Position numbers and translations under genes: made by a program
Shown: positions 17,017-25,475 of the stretch, piece by piece
Layout: each line of letters begins with the position of its first letter
Position numbering within the stretch: the stretch's first letter is position 1
The notes under the pieces: model-generated
Seen by the model: only the letters and a program-made list of their open reading frames with translations
What the model was told of the DNA's origin: nothing
Database searches by the model: none
Assembly (NCBI RefSeq): GCF_016802865.1
Contig: NZ_JAEVHM010000001.1
Coordinates: 62,001 to 126,000 of the forward strand
Source: Micromonospora parastrephiae
Lineage (GTDB): Bacteria > Actinomycetota > Actinomycetes > Mycobacteriales > Micromonosporaceae
Reading direction: 5' to 3'
DNA: 64,000 bases

Positions 17017-17747
17017 CGGGGAGCCGGCGACCCTTCCGAGCCCAACAGCGAACGGACGGCGGCCACCACCATCTTCGGGTCGAGACTGTCGAGTACCAGG
17101 TCAGGTTCGTAGGACGCCAGCTCTTGAAGCGCAAGCCGGTGAGCGACCACAGCAACGCGAAAGCCGGCGTGACGTGCGCAAGCGATATCGTTGGGCGCAT
17201 CCCCGATGACAATCACTCGATCAGGATCCAGCGGGAAACCGAAAATCGCGGAGTAGCGCTCAGCCACCACCGCCGGGAGCTGAAAGCGATCTCGAGCGTC
17301 CGATCCGAACCCGCCGATGCGAAGATCAAGAAACTCACCCAAGCCCGCCACGTGCAGCTTCACGTCAGCGGCCGAACGCAGGTTGCCGGTCAGCACGGTC
17401 TGCATGAAACCAAGGTCGTGCAACTCTGCGATGCTCGCTGCGGCACCTGGATACGGCGGCTGGACCTCAGCCAACTCCTGCCGACCCTCTTGCATGACCG
17501 CGGCGATGGCCTGACGGAAGGCGGATATGCCTGCCTCTGCAGCTGACGGGTCCACGCCCGAGGCTATTGCCGCGTCGACGGCGATCGACTCGTCCGTATA
17601 CCCATGCACCTTCTTGTCAGGAAAGACAACCTCGGATTGCGCGATGCCGTACGCACGAGCGATCGCACGCCTCAACCAGCGCAAGTCCGCCGGGATGAGT
17701 GTCCCGTCAACGTCCCAGATGACTAAGCCAGCGCTGCTGTGGTTCAT
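17013..17747 (-). CDS. HAD-superfamily hydrolase (phosphatase-like)
   Basis: 244 residues from the ATG at 17747 (MNHSSAGLVIWDVDGTLIPA). The nucleophile motif DVDGTL is near residue 12, followed by motif II LTGNLRSAADVKLHV, a conserved Lys region and motif IV VIGDAPNDIACARHAGF. This is the beta-phosphoglucomutase/phosphatase subgroup of HAD enzymes. The end overlaps the XRE gene stop. A copy of the TGTC motif lies about 120 bp upstream of the start. Substrate unknown. Confidence 0.87.
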   Translation of the reverse strand: MNHSSAGLVIWDVDGTLIPADLRWLRRAIARAYGIAQSEVVFPDKKVHGYTDESIAVDAAIASGVDPSAAEAGISAFRQAIAAVMQEGRQELAEVQPPYPGAAASIAELHDLGFMQTVLTGNLRSAADVKLHVAGLGEFLDLRIGGFGSDARDRFQLPAVVAERYSAIFGFPLDPDRVIVIGDAPNDIACARHAGFRVAVVAHRLALQELASYEPDLVLDSLDPKMVVAAVRSLLGSEGSPAPR

Positions 17748-17861
17748 AGAAGCATCGTCGCACGCGCACGGGCAGCCAAACCGGTCCAGCATCGCCAGCT
17801 TCGCGGCCGGGCGAGGACGGCCAGACACCGGATCGAGCTGGAGTTACTGCTAGCAACTGGT

Positions 17862-17880
17862 TGTCAGCGGATTGTCGAAT
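17862..17880 (+). promoter_or_regulatory. TGTCAGCGGATTGTCGAA operator-like motif
   Basis: Within the 270-bp divergent region between the HAD gene and the gene at 18019 lies TGTCAGCGGATTGTCGAA. It matches the plus-strand copy at 6476 in nearly every position, including the 11-bp spacing between TGTC half-sites. No other features were seen in this gap. Confidence 0.5.
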
Positions 17881-18018
17881 CCGACCGGCAGGACGACGCT
17901 CGACCGGGATACGAAGAACGCCGTAAGCCTGAGCGGAGGCGACCGGCGCCGATGACGCCACCGCGGTGATGGCGCGCCCTCGTGACACGGGCCATCGAGC
18001 CGTCGCACAATCCGTGGC

Positions 18019-18981
18019 ATGAGTGCCGACGAAATTCAGCCGCCGGTAATCCTACGGGTGCAGCAGCCCGCCGACCCAGTCGGCGCGGTCACCGAGGACG
18101 ACGCGGCACGGCGAACGGCGGCCTACCCGAAGATCCGCATAGGCGCCCCACTGTTCGGCCACGCTGTGGAGGCAGATGGCGGGCGGTGGCAGGTATATGC
18201 CCTTGCGTCAGACACGCCGCAGGCCGCGCGGGACGACCTTGCGCACCACCTCATGGAGCAGCTCGACGAGACCACTGACCCCTCGTTGGCTGCGGAGTTG
18301 ACCACCGCGCTCGGCGTCCTAGACCGGGGGAAGGTAAACGAGGTGGTGATCACCGACCGAGTGCATCGCGTCGTGCGGGTGGACACGTTCGCCCGGTTCG
18401 GCCCGGATGGGCCTGAACCGCCCCGACCTACCGATCGCGACCCCCGAGACGCCGAGGACAACGACAGCTTCCTCGCCCCAGAGATCGTCATCGACCCAGA
18501 CGGGGCGACCGGCCTGAGTGAGGCAATGCTGCGGGTAGAGCTGACGACCGCGCACTACCCCCGGGCTGAGGTGCCCGCCAACGTATACGCCGAGAGCGTC
18601 GCCGCCGTGGCCTCCCATCCGGTCGGGGTCATCCTGCCGACCCGCTACGCCGCCGCCGAATCCGTCGGCGGGTCGTGGCGGCCCTACAGCCGCGCGGTGG
18701 CCTCACCGCAGCTGGCCCGCGACGAGATCGCCTTCGGCCTGCGCCACATCGAACCGCGCCTACTGAGGCTGACCGACGCCCAGGCAGCCGCCTACCAACA
18801 AACCGCCGACGCCCTCGACACCAATCCCGTAGACGACGTCACCGCGCTCGGGCGTCACTTCCGGGTCACCCGCATCGAGACCCTGCTGCGTATGGGTGCC
18901 AGCGGCCCGGAAATGCCCCGACCATCGGACCCCGACCCAGACCAGCCACCAGGGCGGGCCGCCAGCGCTAAGACGAGCTAG
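18019..18981 (+). CDS. DUF5954-like protein
   Basis: 320 residues, probably cytoplasmic. It holds two similar halves: GRWQVYALASDTPQAARDDL with VVRVDTFARFGPDGPEPPRP, and later GSWRPYSRAVASPQLARDEI with VTRIETLLRMGASGPEMPRP, which points to an internal duplication. The DTFARFGPDGPEPPRPTD stretch resembles actinobacterial DUF5954 proteins, whose role is unknown. The ATG lies directly after a 100-bp gap with no clear ribosome site, so the mRNA may be nearly leaderless. Confidence 0.75.
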   Translation: MSADEIQPPVILRVQQPADPVGAVTEDDAARRTAAYPKIRIGAPLFGHAVEADGGRWQVYALASDTPQAARDDLAHHLMEQLDETTDPSLAAELTTALGVLDRGKVNEVVITDRVHRVVRVDTFARFGPDGPEPPRPTDRDPRDAEDNDSFLAPEIVIDPDGATGLSEAMLRVELTTAHYPRAEVPANVYAESVAAVASHPVGVILPTRYAAAESVGGSWRPYSRAVASPQLARDEIAFGLRHIEPRLLRLTDAQAAAYQQTADALDTNPVDDVTALGRHFRVTRIETLLRMGASGPEMPRPSDPDPDQPPGRAASAKTS

Positions 18982-19137
18982 GGCAAGACCATCGGGCCCG
19001 GACAACCATCCAACCGGCCGCCACCCTCAGCCCAGGCCCCCGAGCGCCTCACGGAGACTGCTCGGCGGACGCCGGACAGCGGGGTGCTCTTCACCGGGCT
19101 CTTTAGTCGTGCACCATCGGGGCGTGAGGAGCGGTAC

Positions 19138-19680
19138 ATGCGGGTGATTTGGATCAACGGTGCGTTCGGCGCGGGGAAGACGACTCTGTCGGAGAAGTTG
19201 ACTGCGGAGGATCCTCGGCTGTTGATATTCGATGCGGAGTTGCCGGGGTTCATGGTCCGCGAGATCGTGCCGCTGCCCCCGAGCGGCGACTTCCAGGATC
19301 TGCGGGTGTGGCGTCGTAGCGTGGCGGATACGGCGATAGCACTACTGGAGGAGTACGGACGCACTCTCGTGGTGCCGATGACCGTGGTGGTGCCGTCGTA
19401 TCTTGAGGAAATTTTCGGTCGGCTGCGCGCCCACAGCGTGGGCGTCGACCACTTCTTCATCGACGTGCCCTTCCGCGTCCTCCAAGCTCGAATTGAGGCG
19501 CAGTCGATCTGGCCGGATGACCCGGCTCGTGATGGGCAGGTGCGTACGTGGCGGCTGGAGCAGGTGGCCCGCTGCGCTGCGGCTGTCGGTTTGTTGCCGG
19601 CTGACACGGTGGTGCTAGATGGTGAGCTGCCGGTGGCAGAGTTGGCATCGCAGGTGTTGGCGCGGTTGGCTGAACGGTGA
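19138..19680 (+). CDS. TmrB-like P-loop protein
   Basis: 180 residues from the ATG at 19138, with GAGGAG seven bases upstream. It begins MRVIWINGAFGAGKTTLSEK (P-loop NGAFGAGKTT). DAELPGFMVREIVPLPP and TLVVPMTVVVPSYLEEI follow in the same order as in Bacillus TmrB, the tunicamycin-resistance ATP-binding protein. The similarity runs the full length. Whether it protects against tunicamycin-like nucleosides here is unknown, but tunicamycin is a UDP-sugar mimic and the next genes include a UDP-glucose pyrophosphorylase-like gene and a glycosyltransferase. Convergent with galU, with stops adjacent. Confidence 0.83.
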   Translation: MRVIWINGAFGAGKTTLSEKLTAEDPRLLIFDAELPGFMVREIVPLPPSGDFQDLRVWRRSVADTAIALLEEYGRTLVVPMTVVVPSYLEEIFGRLRAHSVGVDHFFIDVPFRVLQARIEAQSIWPDDPARDGQVRTWRLEQVARCAAAVGLLPADTVVLDGELPVAELASQVLARLAER

Positions 19681-20525
19681 TCAGGCGTGCGGCCCAGAGG
19701 CCACGATCGCTTGGGCTGCGGCGTTGTTGGCCGCCAACCAGCCAGTGGGGTTGCCGCAGTCGTGGTACTCGCCGGTGACCGGGTGGATCAGTACGTCGTT
19801 GTCGCGGGCGAAGGCAATGACGGCGTCGGTGGCCTGGTACTCGCCGTTGGGGGCCGGGGTCAGCTTCTGGAAGTAGGCCACGGCGTCGGCGGGTAGCAGA
19901 GTGCGGCTGATGTTGACGTAGGCGGTCGGCTCGCCGTAGTCGTCTGGCTTTTCCAGCAGCTGATCGAGTAGCTGGTGACCTCCGGCTGCTCGCGGGTGGA
20001 GGATGCCGTAGCGGTGGGCCTCGGCACCGGGCACCGTGGCGGCGGCGAGCGCGCCGGTACTCCGGCGGCGGCCCGGGCAGTGGCGAGGTCGGCCAGGTCC
20101 GACCCGCCGTCGTTGCGGAGCAGGAGGTCGTCGCCGGCGACCAGGAGGAAATCGTCGCCGGCGATGAAGTCAGCGGCGACGATCGCGGGCAGCGCGGTGC
20201 CGTACCGGTCGTCGCGAGGTTGTTCAAGGAACGTGAAGTCGGCTTGACTGTGAAGGTCCGCGAGGGACGCGTACTTGTCCTGCCAGCCGCGTGCGGCGAA
20301 GTAGTCCTTCAGGTCGTGGTCTTCGGTGAAGTAATGACGCACCTGGCGGCCGATCTCGCCGGGGGCGGTGACGATCGCGATCTCGCGGGCGCCTGCGGCG
20401 ACGCAGTCAGCGACTGCGTAGGCGACGACTGGTTGGTTGAAAATCGGCAGCATGCACTTGTTGATGGTTTTGCCGATGGGGAAGAAGCGGCTGCCCATGC
20501 CGGCGACAGCGATGACGGCCCTCAC
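19681..20525 (-). pseudogene. galU: UTP-glucose-1-phosphate uridylyltransferase-like gene with one frameshift
   Basis: From a GTG at 20525 with GAAAGGT upstream the frame reads MRAVIAVAGMGSRFFPIGKT (nucleotide-binding loop), then KCMLPIFNQPVVAYAV and LEQPRDDRYGTALPAIV, a GalU N-terminus. Near 20050 it leaves the family, while another frame continues AEAHRYGILHPRAAGGHQLL and ends LIHPVTGEYHDCGNPTGWLA at 19681. One missing base in the GC-rich stretch around 20050 explains both halves, so the intact gene would give about 281 residues, the usual size. Either a sequencing error or a recent mutation. It is separated from the glycosyltransferase operon by a terminator, so it has its own promoter. 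Confidence 0.8.
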
Positions 20526-20650
20526 GCGCTTACCTTTCGGTTGGGTTGCACCGGCCGTCAGCGTGTATTGACAGTGAACCGGGCGGATCTGTGCAGTTTA
20601 CGCATCGCACTAGTCCGATTCGGCGCACATGGCCAAGGCGCGCACAGGTG

Positions 20651-20682
20651 CGGGCCGCCGGCGCTTCGATGCCGGCGGCCCG
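20651..20682 (-). terminator. GC-rich stem-loop terminator of glycosyltransferase operon
   Basis: CGGGCCGCCGGC and GCCGGCGGCCCG form a perfect 12-bp stem with an 8-base loop, starting 11 bp past the glycosyltransferase stop. No U-run follows, as is common in high-GC actinomycetes. It separates that operon from galU. Confidence 0.7.
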
Positions 20683-20692
20683 CGATGATTCG

Positions 20693-22822
20693 TCAGCGTG
20701 AGGTGGGCACCTTGAGCATGGTGGTGGTCGTGGGTTCGACGGCGGCTGCGGCCAGGGAGCCGGCCCGGCGGATGCGGTCCCACGTCGGGGTCCGACGTGT
20801 GTCGGGGTCGAGGCCGTGGCGCAGGGCCTGCCGGTGGACGCCGTTGAGCATGGTGTCGTAGTCGTGCGGGGCGCTCCGGTGGCCTTCGACGTACTGGTAG
20901 AGGGTGGCGACGCCGACCTCGGCCACGGTGTGTCCGCTGCGTGCGATGGCGGCGAGCAGGTCGGTGTCGAACGCCAAGCTGTGGTCGGCGGTGAGGGGCA
21001 ATGCGGTGCGCAGTGCGGTGGCCGGGAAGGCTTTGAAGCCGGCCTGCGGGTCGGTGGCATCGAGTTGCAGGAGGTCCCGAACGGCTCGTTGGTAGAGCCA
21101 GGTGGTGGGGGTCGGGCCGGTTGGCGGGTAGTAGCCGTGGGAGTCGGGGCGGCGGCGGGAGCCGATGACGGCGCCGACGCCGGGTTGGTCGAAGGCGGCA
21201 ACGTGGAGACCGAGTTGCTCTAGTGGGTAGGTGAGGTCGAGGTCGGTGTAGGCGAGGATGGTGCGGCCGGCGCCGGCGAGCTCAGTCAGGCCCCAGAGCA
21301 CGGCACCACCTTTGGCGCTGGTGTCGTCGGGGCGTTGGGCGACAGTCACGCGGATCTGCGGATGGTCGACGTCGATCGCTCGGGCGGCGCGGGCCGAGGC
21401 GCCGTCAGTGCTTTCGTCGACCAGGAGAAGGTCGGCGTGGGCGTCAGGACAGGCTTGCAGGAGCCAGCCCAGTTGGGCGACCTTGACGGTGAGCGCGTCG
21501 TCGCCGCTTTCGGGGGTGAGATGGTGCGTCTCGGCGCGCATCGGCACGACGATGCCGAGGTCGGTGGAGGCGGGGCGGGTCAGGAGGGCAGCTTTGGACC
21601 GGGCAGCCTTGATGGCGGCGATCAGGCCGTGCAGGTGCAAATCCGCGGGGACGGCGTCGCGGCGGTTCTTGGCGAGGCCACGCACGAAGGCGATGAGGAG
21701 TTCATCGCTGTAGTGCGGCAGCGGACTGTGAGTCTGATGGCCGGTGAGGTGGTCGGCGACCAGGTGCAGCAACGCGCGGCCGGTGGGGTCGGCGGCCCAG
21801 CACTGGTTGGGAGTAGGTGGCGCGTCTGCTGACTCCCAGGTGCTGCGAACGTGCTCGGCGAGGAGGTCGTAGCCAGCCACGAGGGCACGCTGGGTATCGT
21901 CCCAGCGTGCGCCGTCCTCGGTGAACTCGGCTGCCTGCCACGCCTGCTCCCAGCCGCCCGGTTGGGCTTCCGCGGCGCTTACGGCGGTGGTGACCTGCTG
22001 CCAGCGATGGCGGGCGGCGGGCCAGGCGCAGGTCGGTTCTTCCCCCGCGGCGAGGATGTCGGCGGCATGCTCGGCCAAGGCGAGAGCCTCGCTGGCTTGG
22101 GTGGGGGTGTCGACGGCGGCGGTGAGAGCGGAGTACCACAGCTCGGCGGCCAGCGTCAGTCCGGCGGTGTGGTCGGCGAGGTCGCGGATCGTCTGTTCGC
22201 GCCGTGCGAGAAGCGCGGCGCGCACCTGCTGATGGCGGGCGCGGTCGAAAGCGGTCGCGCCCGCCAGGTCGATGTGAGCCGTCGGGACGCGGCTGGCGCG
22301 GGCGTCGAGCAGCGCGAGCAGCCCGCTCTGGGCTGGACCGGTCAGGGCGCCCGTGTCCAGGATCGGAGCCAGTAGCTGTCCCAGTACCGCCGGGTCCGCT
22401 GCGGCGGCGGATGCGCGGAATCGTTCGCTGGCGAGGTACGAGTCGTCGACCAATGCCGGCTGATGGACAAGGGTCGCCATGGTGCGGGTGAATCGATGAC
22501 ACGCGCCGGGTGAGGTGCCGTCGGGGAAGAGTCTGCCCCTGAGGGCACTGGTCGCCTGCTTGGCGTCGGGCCGGTGCGCCACGAGCAGCGCGAGTGAGGT
22601 GATGGGCAGGTCCGTTCGTTCGTCGAGCGCGCGGGCGATCCGGTCGGCGGCCGGCATGGCGGTGATCGACAGTAGCGCTCGCACGGTGGCCGGGTCCGGG
22701 TCGGCGGTCGTGGCAAGGAGCACGGCGAGGTCGACGTCCTCGTCGTGGCGGTGGTTCAGGAGCGGGGACTCGGCCAGGGGTAGGAAGATTCGCTTAGGCG
22801 CGGGACGTGCTGGGGCGGTCAT
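20693..22822 (-). CDS. Large protein with C-terminal GT2-like glycosyltransferase domain
   Basis: 709 residues. The N-terminal 420 or so are Ala/Leu-rich helices with repeated patterns like LLALLDARASRVPTAHIDLA, resembling a scaffold. From about residue 430 a family-2 glycosyltransferase domain appears: LGIVVPMRAETHHLTPESGD, DLLLVDESTDGASA, AKGGAVLWGLTEL and YTDLDLTYPLEQL, supplying the Asp-rich nucleotide-sugar site. It starts MTAPARPAPKRIFLPLAESP in an ATGA overlap with the radical SAM stop. It is the last gene of the GH3-Ldh-radical SAM operon. The sugar acceptor is unknown; the helical half may hold it. Confidence 0.82.
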   Translation of the reverse strand: MTAPARPAPKRIFLPLAESPLLNHRHDEDVDLAVLLATTADPDPATVRALLSITAMPAADRIARALDERTDLPITSLALLVAHRPDAKQATSALRGRLFPDGTSPGACHRFTRTMATLVHQPALVDDSYLASERFRASAAAADPAVLGQLLAPILDTGALTGPAQSGLLALLDARASRVPTAHIDLAGATAFDRARHQQVRAALLARREQTIRDLADHTAGLTLAAELWYSALTAAVDTPTQASEALALAEHAADILAAGEEPTCAWPAARHRWQQVTTAVSAAEAQPGGWEQAWQAAEFTEDGARWDDTQRALVAGYDLLAEHVRSTWESADAPPTPNQCWAADPTGRALLHLVADHLTGHQTHSPLPHYSDELLIAFVRGLAKNRRDAVPADLHLHGLIAAIKAARSKAALLTRPASTDLGIVVPMRAETHHLTPESGDDALTVKVAQLGWLLQACPDAHADLLLVDESTDGASARAARAIDVDHPQIRVTVAQRPDDTSAKGGAVLWGLTELAGAGRTILAYTDLDLTYPLEQLGLHVAAFDQPGVGAVIGSRRRPDSHGYYPPTGPTPTTWLYQRAVRDLLQLDATDPQAGFKAFPATALRTALPLTADHSLAFDTDLLAAIARSGHTVAEVGVATLYQYVEGHRSAPHDYDTMLNGVHRQALRHGLDPDTRRTPTWDRIRRAGSLAAAAVEPTTTTMLKVPTSR

Positions 22823-24423
22823 CGGGTGATCCTTGCGGCGACGAGCTCGGCGGCCTGCCGGGCGGTGTGCACCGGGAAGAGCAGGTTCTGGCGCAGGAAC
22901 GTTCGTTCGAACTGGCTCAGCTCGGCGTGCACGACGACGGTGGTGCCGGTGATGTCCACCCGGGCGTCGGGCTTGCCGATGCGTGCCAGGAGGTGCCGGA
23001 CTGTTTCCTCGTCCGGCGGCTGTGCTGCCGCGCACACCTCATGCTGGGCGGCGGGGCAGCGCAGGCGGCAGTTGGTGGTGGGCTGGTCGTAGTGGCCGTT
23101 GTAGTCGGGGATGTGGCTGCCGCGTTCCACTGCTCGGCCGCACGAGGATCGTTTCAGGACTGCGGGGCGCCAGTTTGGGGCGACGTCGGCGTACACCTCG
23201 TCGAAGGCGGCCATGATCCGCGCTTCGGTGCCGGCGGTGAGCAGCTTCTTGCCGGGGGTGAAGGAGCCTGCCGGCAGGGGCAGTCCGTAGGACATGAAGG
23301 AGTGGACGTGGTCGTCGGCGAACTTCAGCCCGCCGAGAACGACGGTGCGGGCGTCGGCGTCCTTGAAGGTTTGCCAGACGTGACGTAGGTGGGCGTCGGT
23401 GGTGTTGAGTCCTTCGGCGATCGGCCGGTAGTACGCCAGGACGTTGATTTTGTCGGAGTGCAGGATGCGGCGTAGGAACCGCAGGCGGCGCCCACGGTTG
23501 GGCGGCTCGATCGACTCGGGCATGGCGGCGTAGCAGACGTTGATGTCGAGGTCGACGTGGACGAGGGATTCCAGGCAGTCGATCTGCTCATCGGAGAGGG
23601 TGTACTTCGTGATGCACGAAACGCGGTTGGTCAGACCGAGCTCGTCGAGCAGCTGCAACGCGCGCCAGGTTCGCGGCCACAGCTTCGGCAGGAACGCCTC
23701 GGAGGTGGACATGTGCAGGCCGATGGGCGTGTGGTGCGGGGTGAACCACGGGTGCGACAGCAGCCGCGCGACGACGTCCTCCGGTTCGAGGAACCCGGTC
23801 GGCTCCCAGGAGCCGAGGTAGCCGTCGACGGTGTCGCCTTCGCGCCGGTAGCAGTAGGCGCACATCAGGGGGCAGCCGATGCCGAAGTCGGCGGACATGC
23901 CGCCCTTCATCTGCGAGATCATGTAGGTGGTGTTCAACCCGTCGGGGCCGGCAGTTGCCTGGCTCGCGGCGATCTGCTCGACCGTGGCGATCGGCGCGAA
24001 TCCGGCCGGCAGCACCGACTTGAGCGCGTACGGGGCGTCCGGGGTACCGACGACGCCAGGCCACGCGAAGGCGCAGCGCAGCGCGAATCCCAGGGTGTCG
24101 CTCTGGTCAGCGTCGAGGTGGTGGGTGCGGGTGAGCGCAGCGATCGTGCGGGCGGGTAGTTCCTGCAGCGGGATGCGGCGGCCGGTGGGCTCGTGCAGCA
24201 GCCGGCCCGCAATGACGTCAGCCAGGGCACGCTCCAGCGCCCCGGCGGCGAGTTCGCGCGCCGCGTTCACGACCGGGTAGGGGTCGGATAGGTCGAGGAC
24301 GGCTTGCAGGTGGCGGGCGACCTCGGATCGGGCCGCACCGCTGCAGAGGGCCGGTGGTTCGGCGGCCGGTTGGTCGACGGTCGGTGGGCCGCTGAGGGTC
24401 GGTGTGCTGGTCGGACTGCTCAC
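22819..24423 (-). CDS. Radical SAM protein
   Basis: 534 residues from a GTG that overlaps the Ldh stop as GTGA. The cluster motif CPLMCAYC (CX3CX2C, about residue 169) lies in SADFGIGCPLMCAYCYRR. Further Cys sit in CGRAVERGSH, NCRLRCPAAQHEVC and nearby, enough for a second cluster or zinc site. The sequence between carries IGLHMSTSEAFLPKLW and VSCITKYTLSDEQI, as in the YCYRR-type radical SAM group related to spore-photoproduct-lyase-like proteins. Gene context (GH3, Ldh, glycosyltransferase) argues for a biosynthetic rather than repair role. Confidence 0.87.
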   Translation of the reverse strand: MSSPTSTPTLSGPPTVDQPAAEPPALCSGAARSEVARHLQAVLDLSDPYPVVNAARELAAGALERALADVIAGRLLHEPTGRRIPLQELPARTIAALTRTHHLDADQSDTLGFALRCAFAWPGVVGTPDAPYALKSVLPAGFAPIATVEQIAASQATAGPDGLNTTYMISQMKGGMSADFGIGCPLMCAYCYRREGDTVDGYLGSWEPTGFLEPEDVVARLLSHPWFTPHHTPIGLHMSTSEAFLPKLWPRTWRALQLLDELGLTNRVSCITKYTLSDEQIDCLESLVHVDLDINVCYAAMPESIEPPNRGRRLRFLRRILHSDKINVLAYYRPIAEGLNTTDAHLRHVWQTFKDADARTVVLGGLKFADDHVHSFMSYGLPLPAGSFTPGKKLLTAGTEARIMAAFDEVYADVAPNWRPAVLKRSSCGRAVERGSHIPDYNGHYDQPTTNCRLRCPAAQHEVCAAAQPPDEETVRHLLARIGKPDARVDITGTTVVVHAELSQFERTFLRQNLLFPVHTARQAAELVAARITR

Positions 24424-25475
24424 ATCTGCTCCTTCTGTGATCCGGCGGTGGCGTCGAGGGGTTCGGGTTGGATCCATCCGTGTGGTGCACGGACGTTCAG
24501 GTGACGGCCGGCCTCGATAAGCGCAGCGAGATCGTCGGCGTCGAGGGCGATGCCGTCCTGGCGGGCCCGGTCGCGCTGGGACCAAGCGCGATCCCCGGGC
24601 ATCCGGGCACCCTGCTCGCGCACCGCTCGAGCGACGGCGGCAACGCCGGTCGCCAGCGACTGGGCGACGGCGAGGCGGCGAGGGTCGACCGCAACAACCA
24701 GCAGCCCGCGGCCGTCGTCTCCTGCCGGCAAGGGGGTGCTCCCGGTCAGCGCGCCGACCAGCAGTTCCAGGACGATCGCCAAGGCTTGGCCGCGCTCGCC
24801 CACGGGCAGCAGCGCCGCAGCGAGGTTTGGATCGCGGACTCGATGCCCGCTCGCGTCGAGGGCAACCCCGTTGGGCAACGTCTGGCCGTTGCGGGCCAGG
24901 TGGTGCAGGTGGCCCCAGGACATCGCGGCGGCTGCCAGGTCCACCAGCACGGGGCGCTGCTGGTCCGGACCTGGAACGGCGACCGCCAGTGCGCTGCTGC
25001 CCAGGACTGGAGTGCTAGTGCCTCCGTGCAGGGCCACGCTGCGTGCCGACGCCTGCACGGCGGCCACGCCCACCAGGCCGCGCCGGGCCAGCTGCTCAGC
25101 GGGAATGCCGAGCGCGCCGACATGACCGGCCCGACGAACGGTCACGGCGGCGATGCCGCAGCGCCGCGCACGGAGCATCGCGGCGGCGACCGCCAGGCGG
25201 GCGGCTACCGGCCCCGGGGCCAGGTCGGCGTCCACGACCATGACGGCTTCCTCGTCCTGCACGGTGCGAATCAGGGGACGCGGGTTCAGGTGCCCGGTTC
25301 GCAGCTTGTCCAGGTAGCCGGGGGCCAATCGGCTGCCGTGGCCGGGGATGCCACGAAGGTCGGCCTCCACGTGGGTATCGGCCATCACTCGCGTCCCGGC
25401 TCGGGTCATCCCGGCTGCCTCGTAGAGGCACTGCAGGAATTTGGCGAGCTGGCCGGCCGGAATCCTGGTCACCAT
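24420..25475 (-). CDS. Ldh-family (malate/L-lactate dehydrogenase-like) oxidoreductase
   Basis: 351 residues with the NAD(P)-dependent Ldh_2 fold: ADTHVEADLRGIPGHGSRLA near the N-terminus, RRAGHVGALGIPAEQLARRG, SSALAVAVPGPDQ and PVLVDLAAAAMSWGHL. These enzymes include malate, lactate and ureidoglycolate/delta-piperideine carboxylate dehydrogenases. The start is within 7 bp of overlap with the GH3 gene, and the stop overlaps the radical SAM start. Probably oxidises or reduces a hydroxy-acid or imino intermediate of the locus. Confidence 0.88.
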   Translation of the reverse strand: MVTRIPAGQLAKFLQCLYEAAGMTRAGTRVMADTHVEADLRGIPGHGSRLAPGYLDKLRTGHLNPRPLIRTVQDEEAVMVVDADLAPGPVAARLAVAAAMLRARRCGIAAVTVRRAGHVGALGIPAEQLARRGLVGVAAVQASARSVALHGGTSTPVLGSSALAVAVPGPDQQRPVLVDLAAAAMSWGHLHHLARNGQTLPNGVALDASGHRVRDPNLAAALLPVGERGQALAIVLELLVGALTGSTPLPAGDDGRGLLVVAVDPRRLAVAQSLATGVAAVARAVREQGARMPGDRAWSQRDRARQDGIALDADDLAALIEAGRHLNVRAPHGWIQPEPLDATAGSQKEQM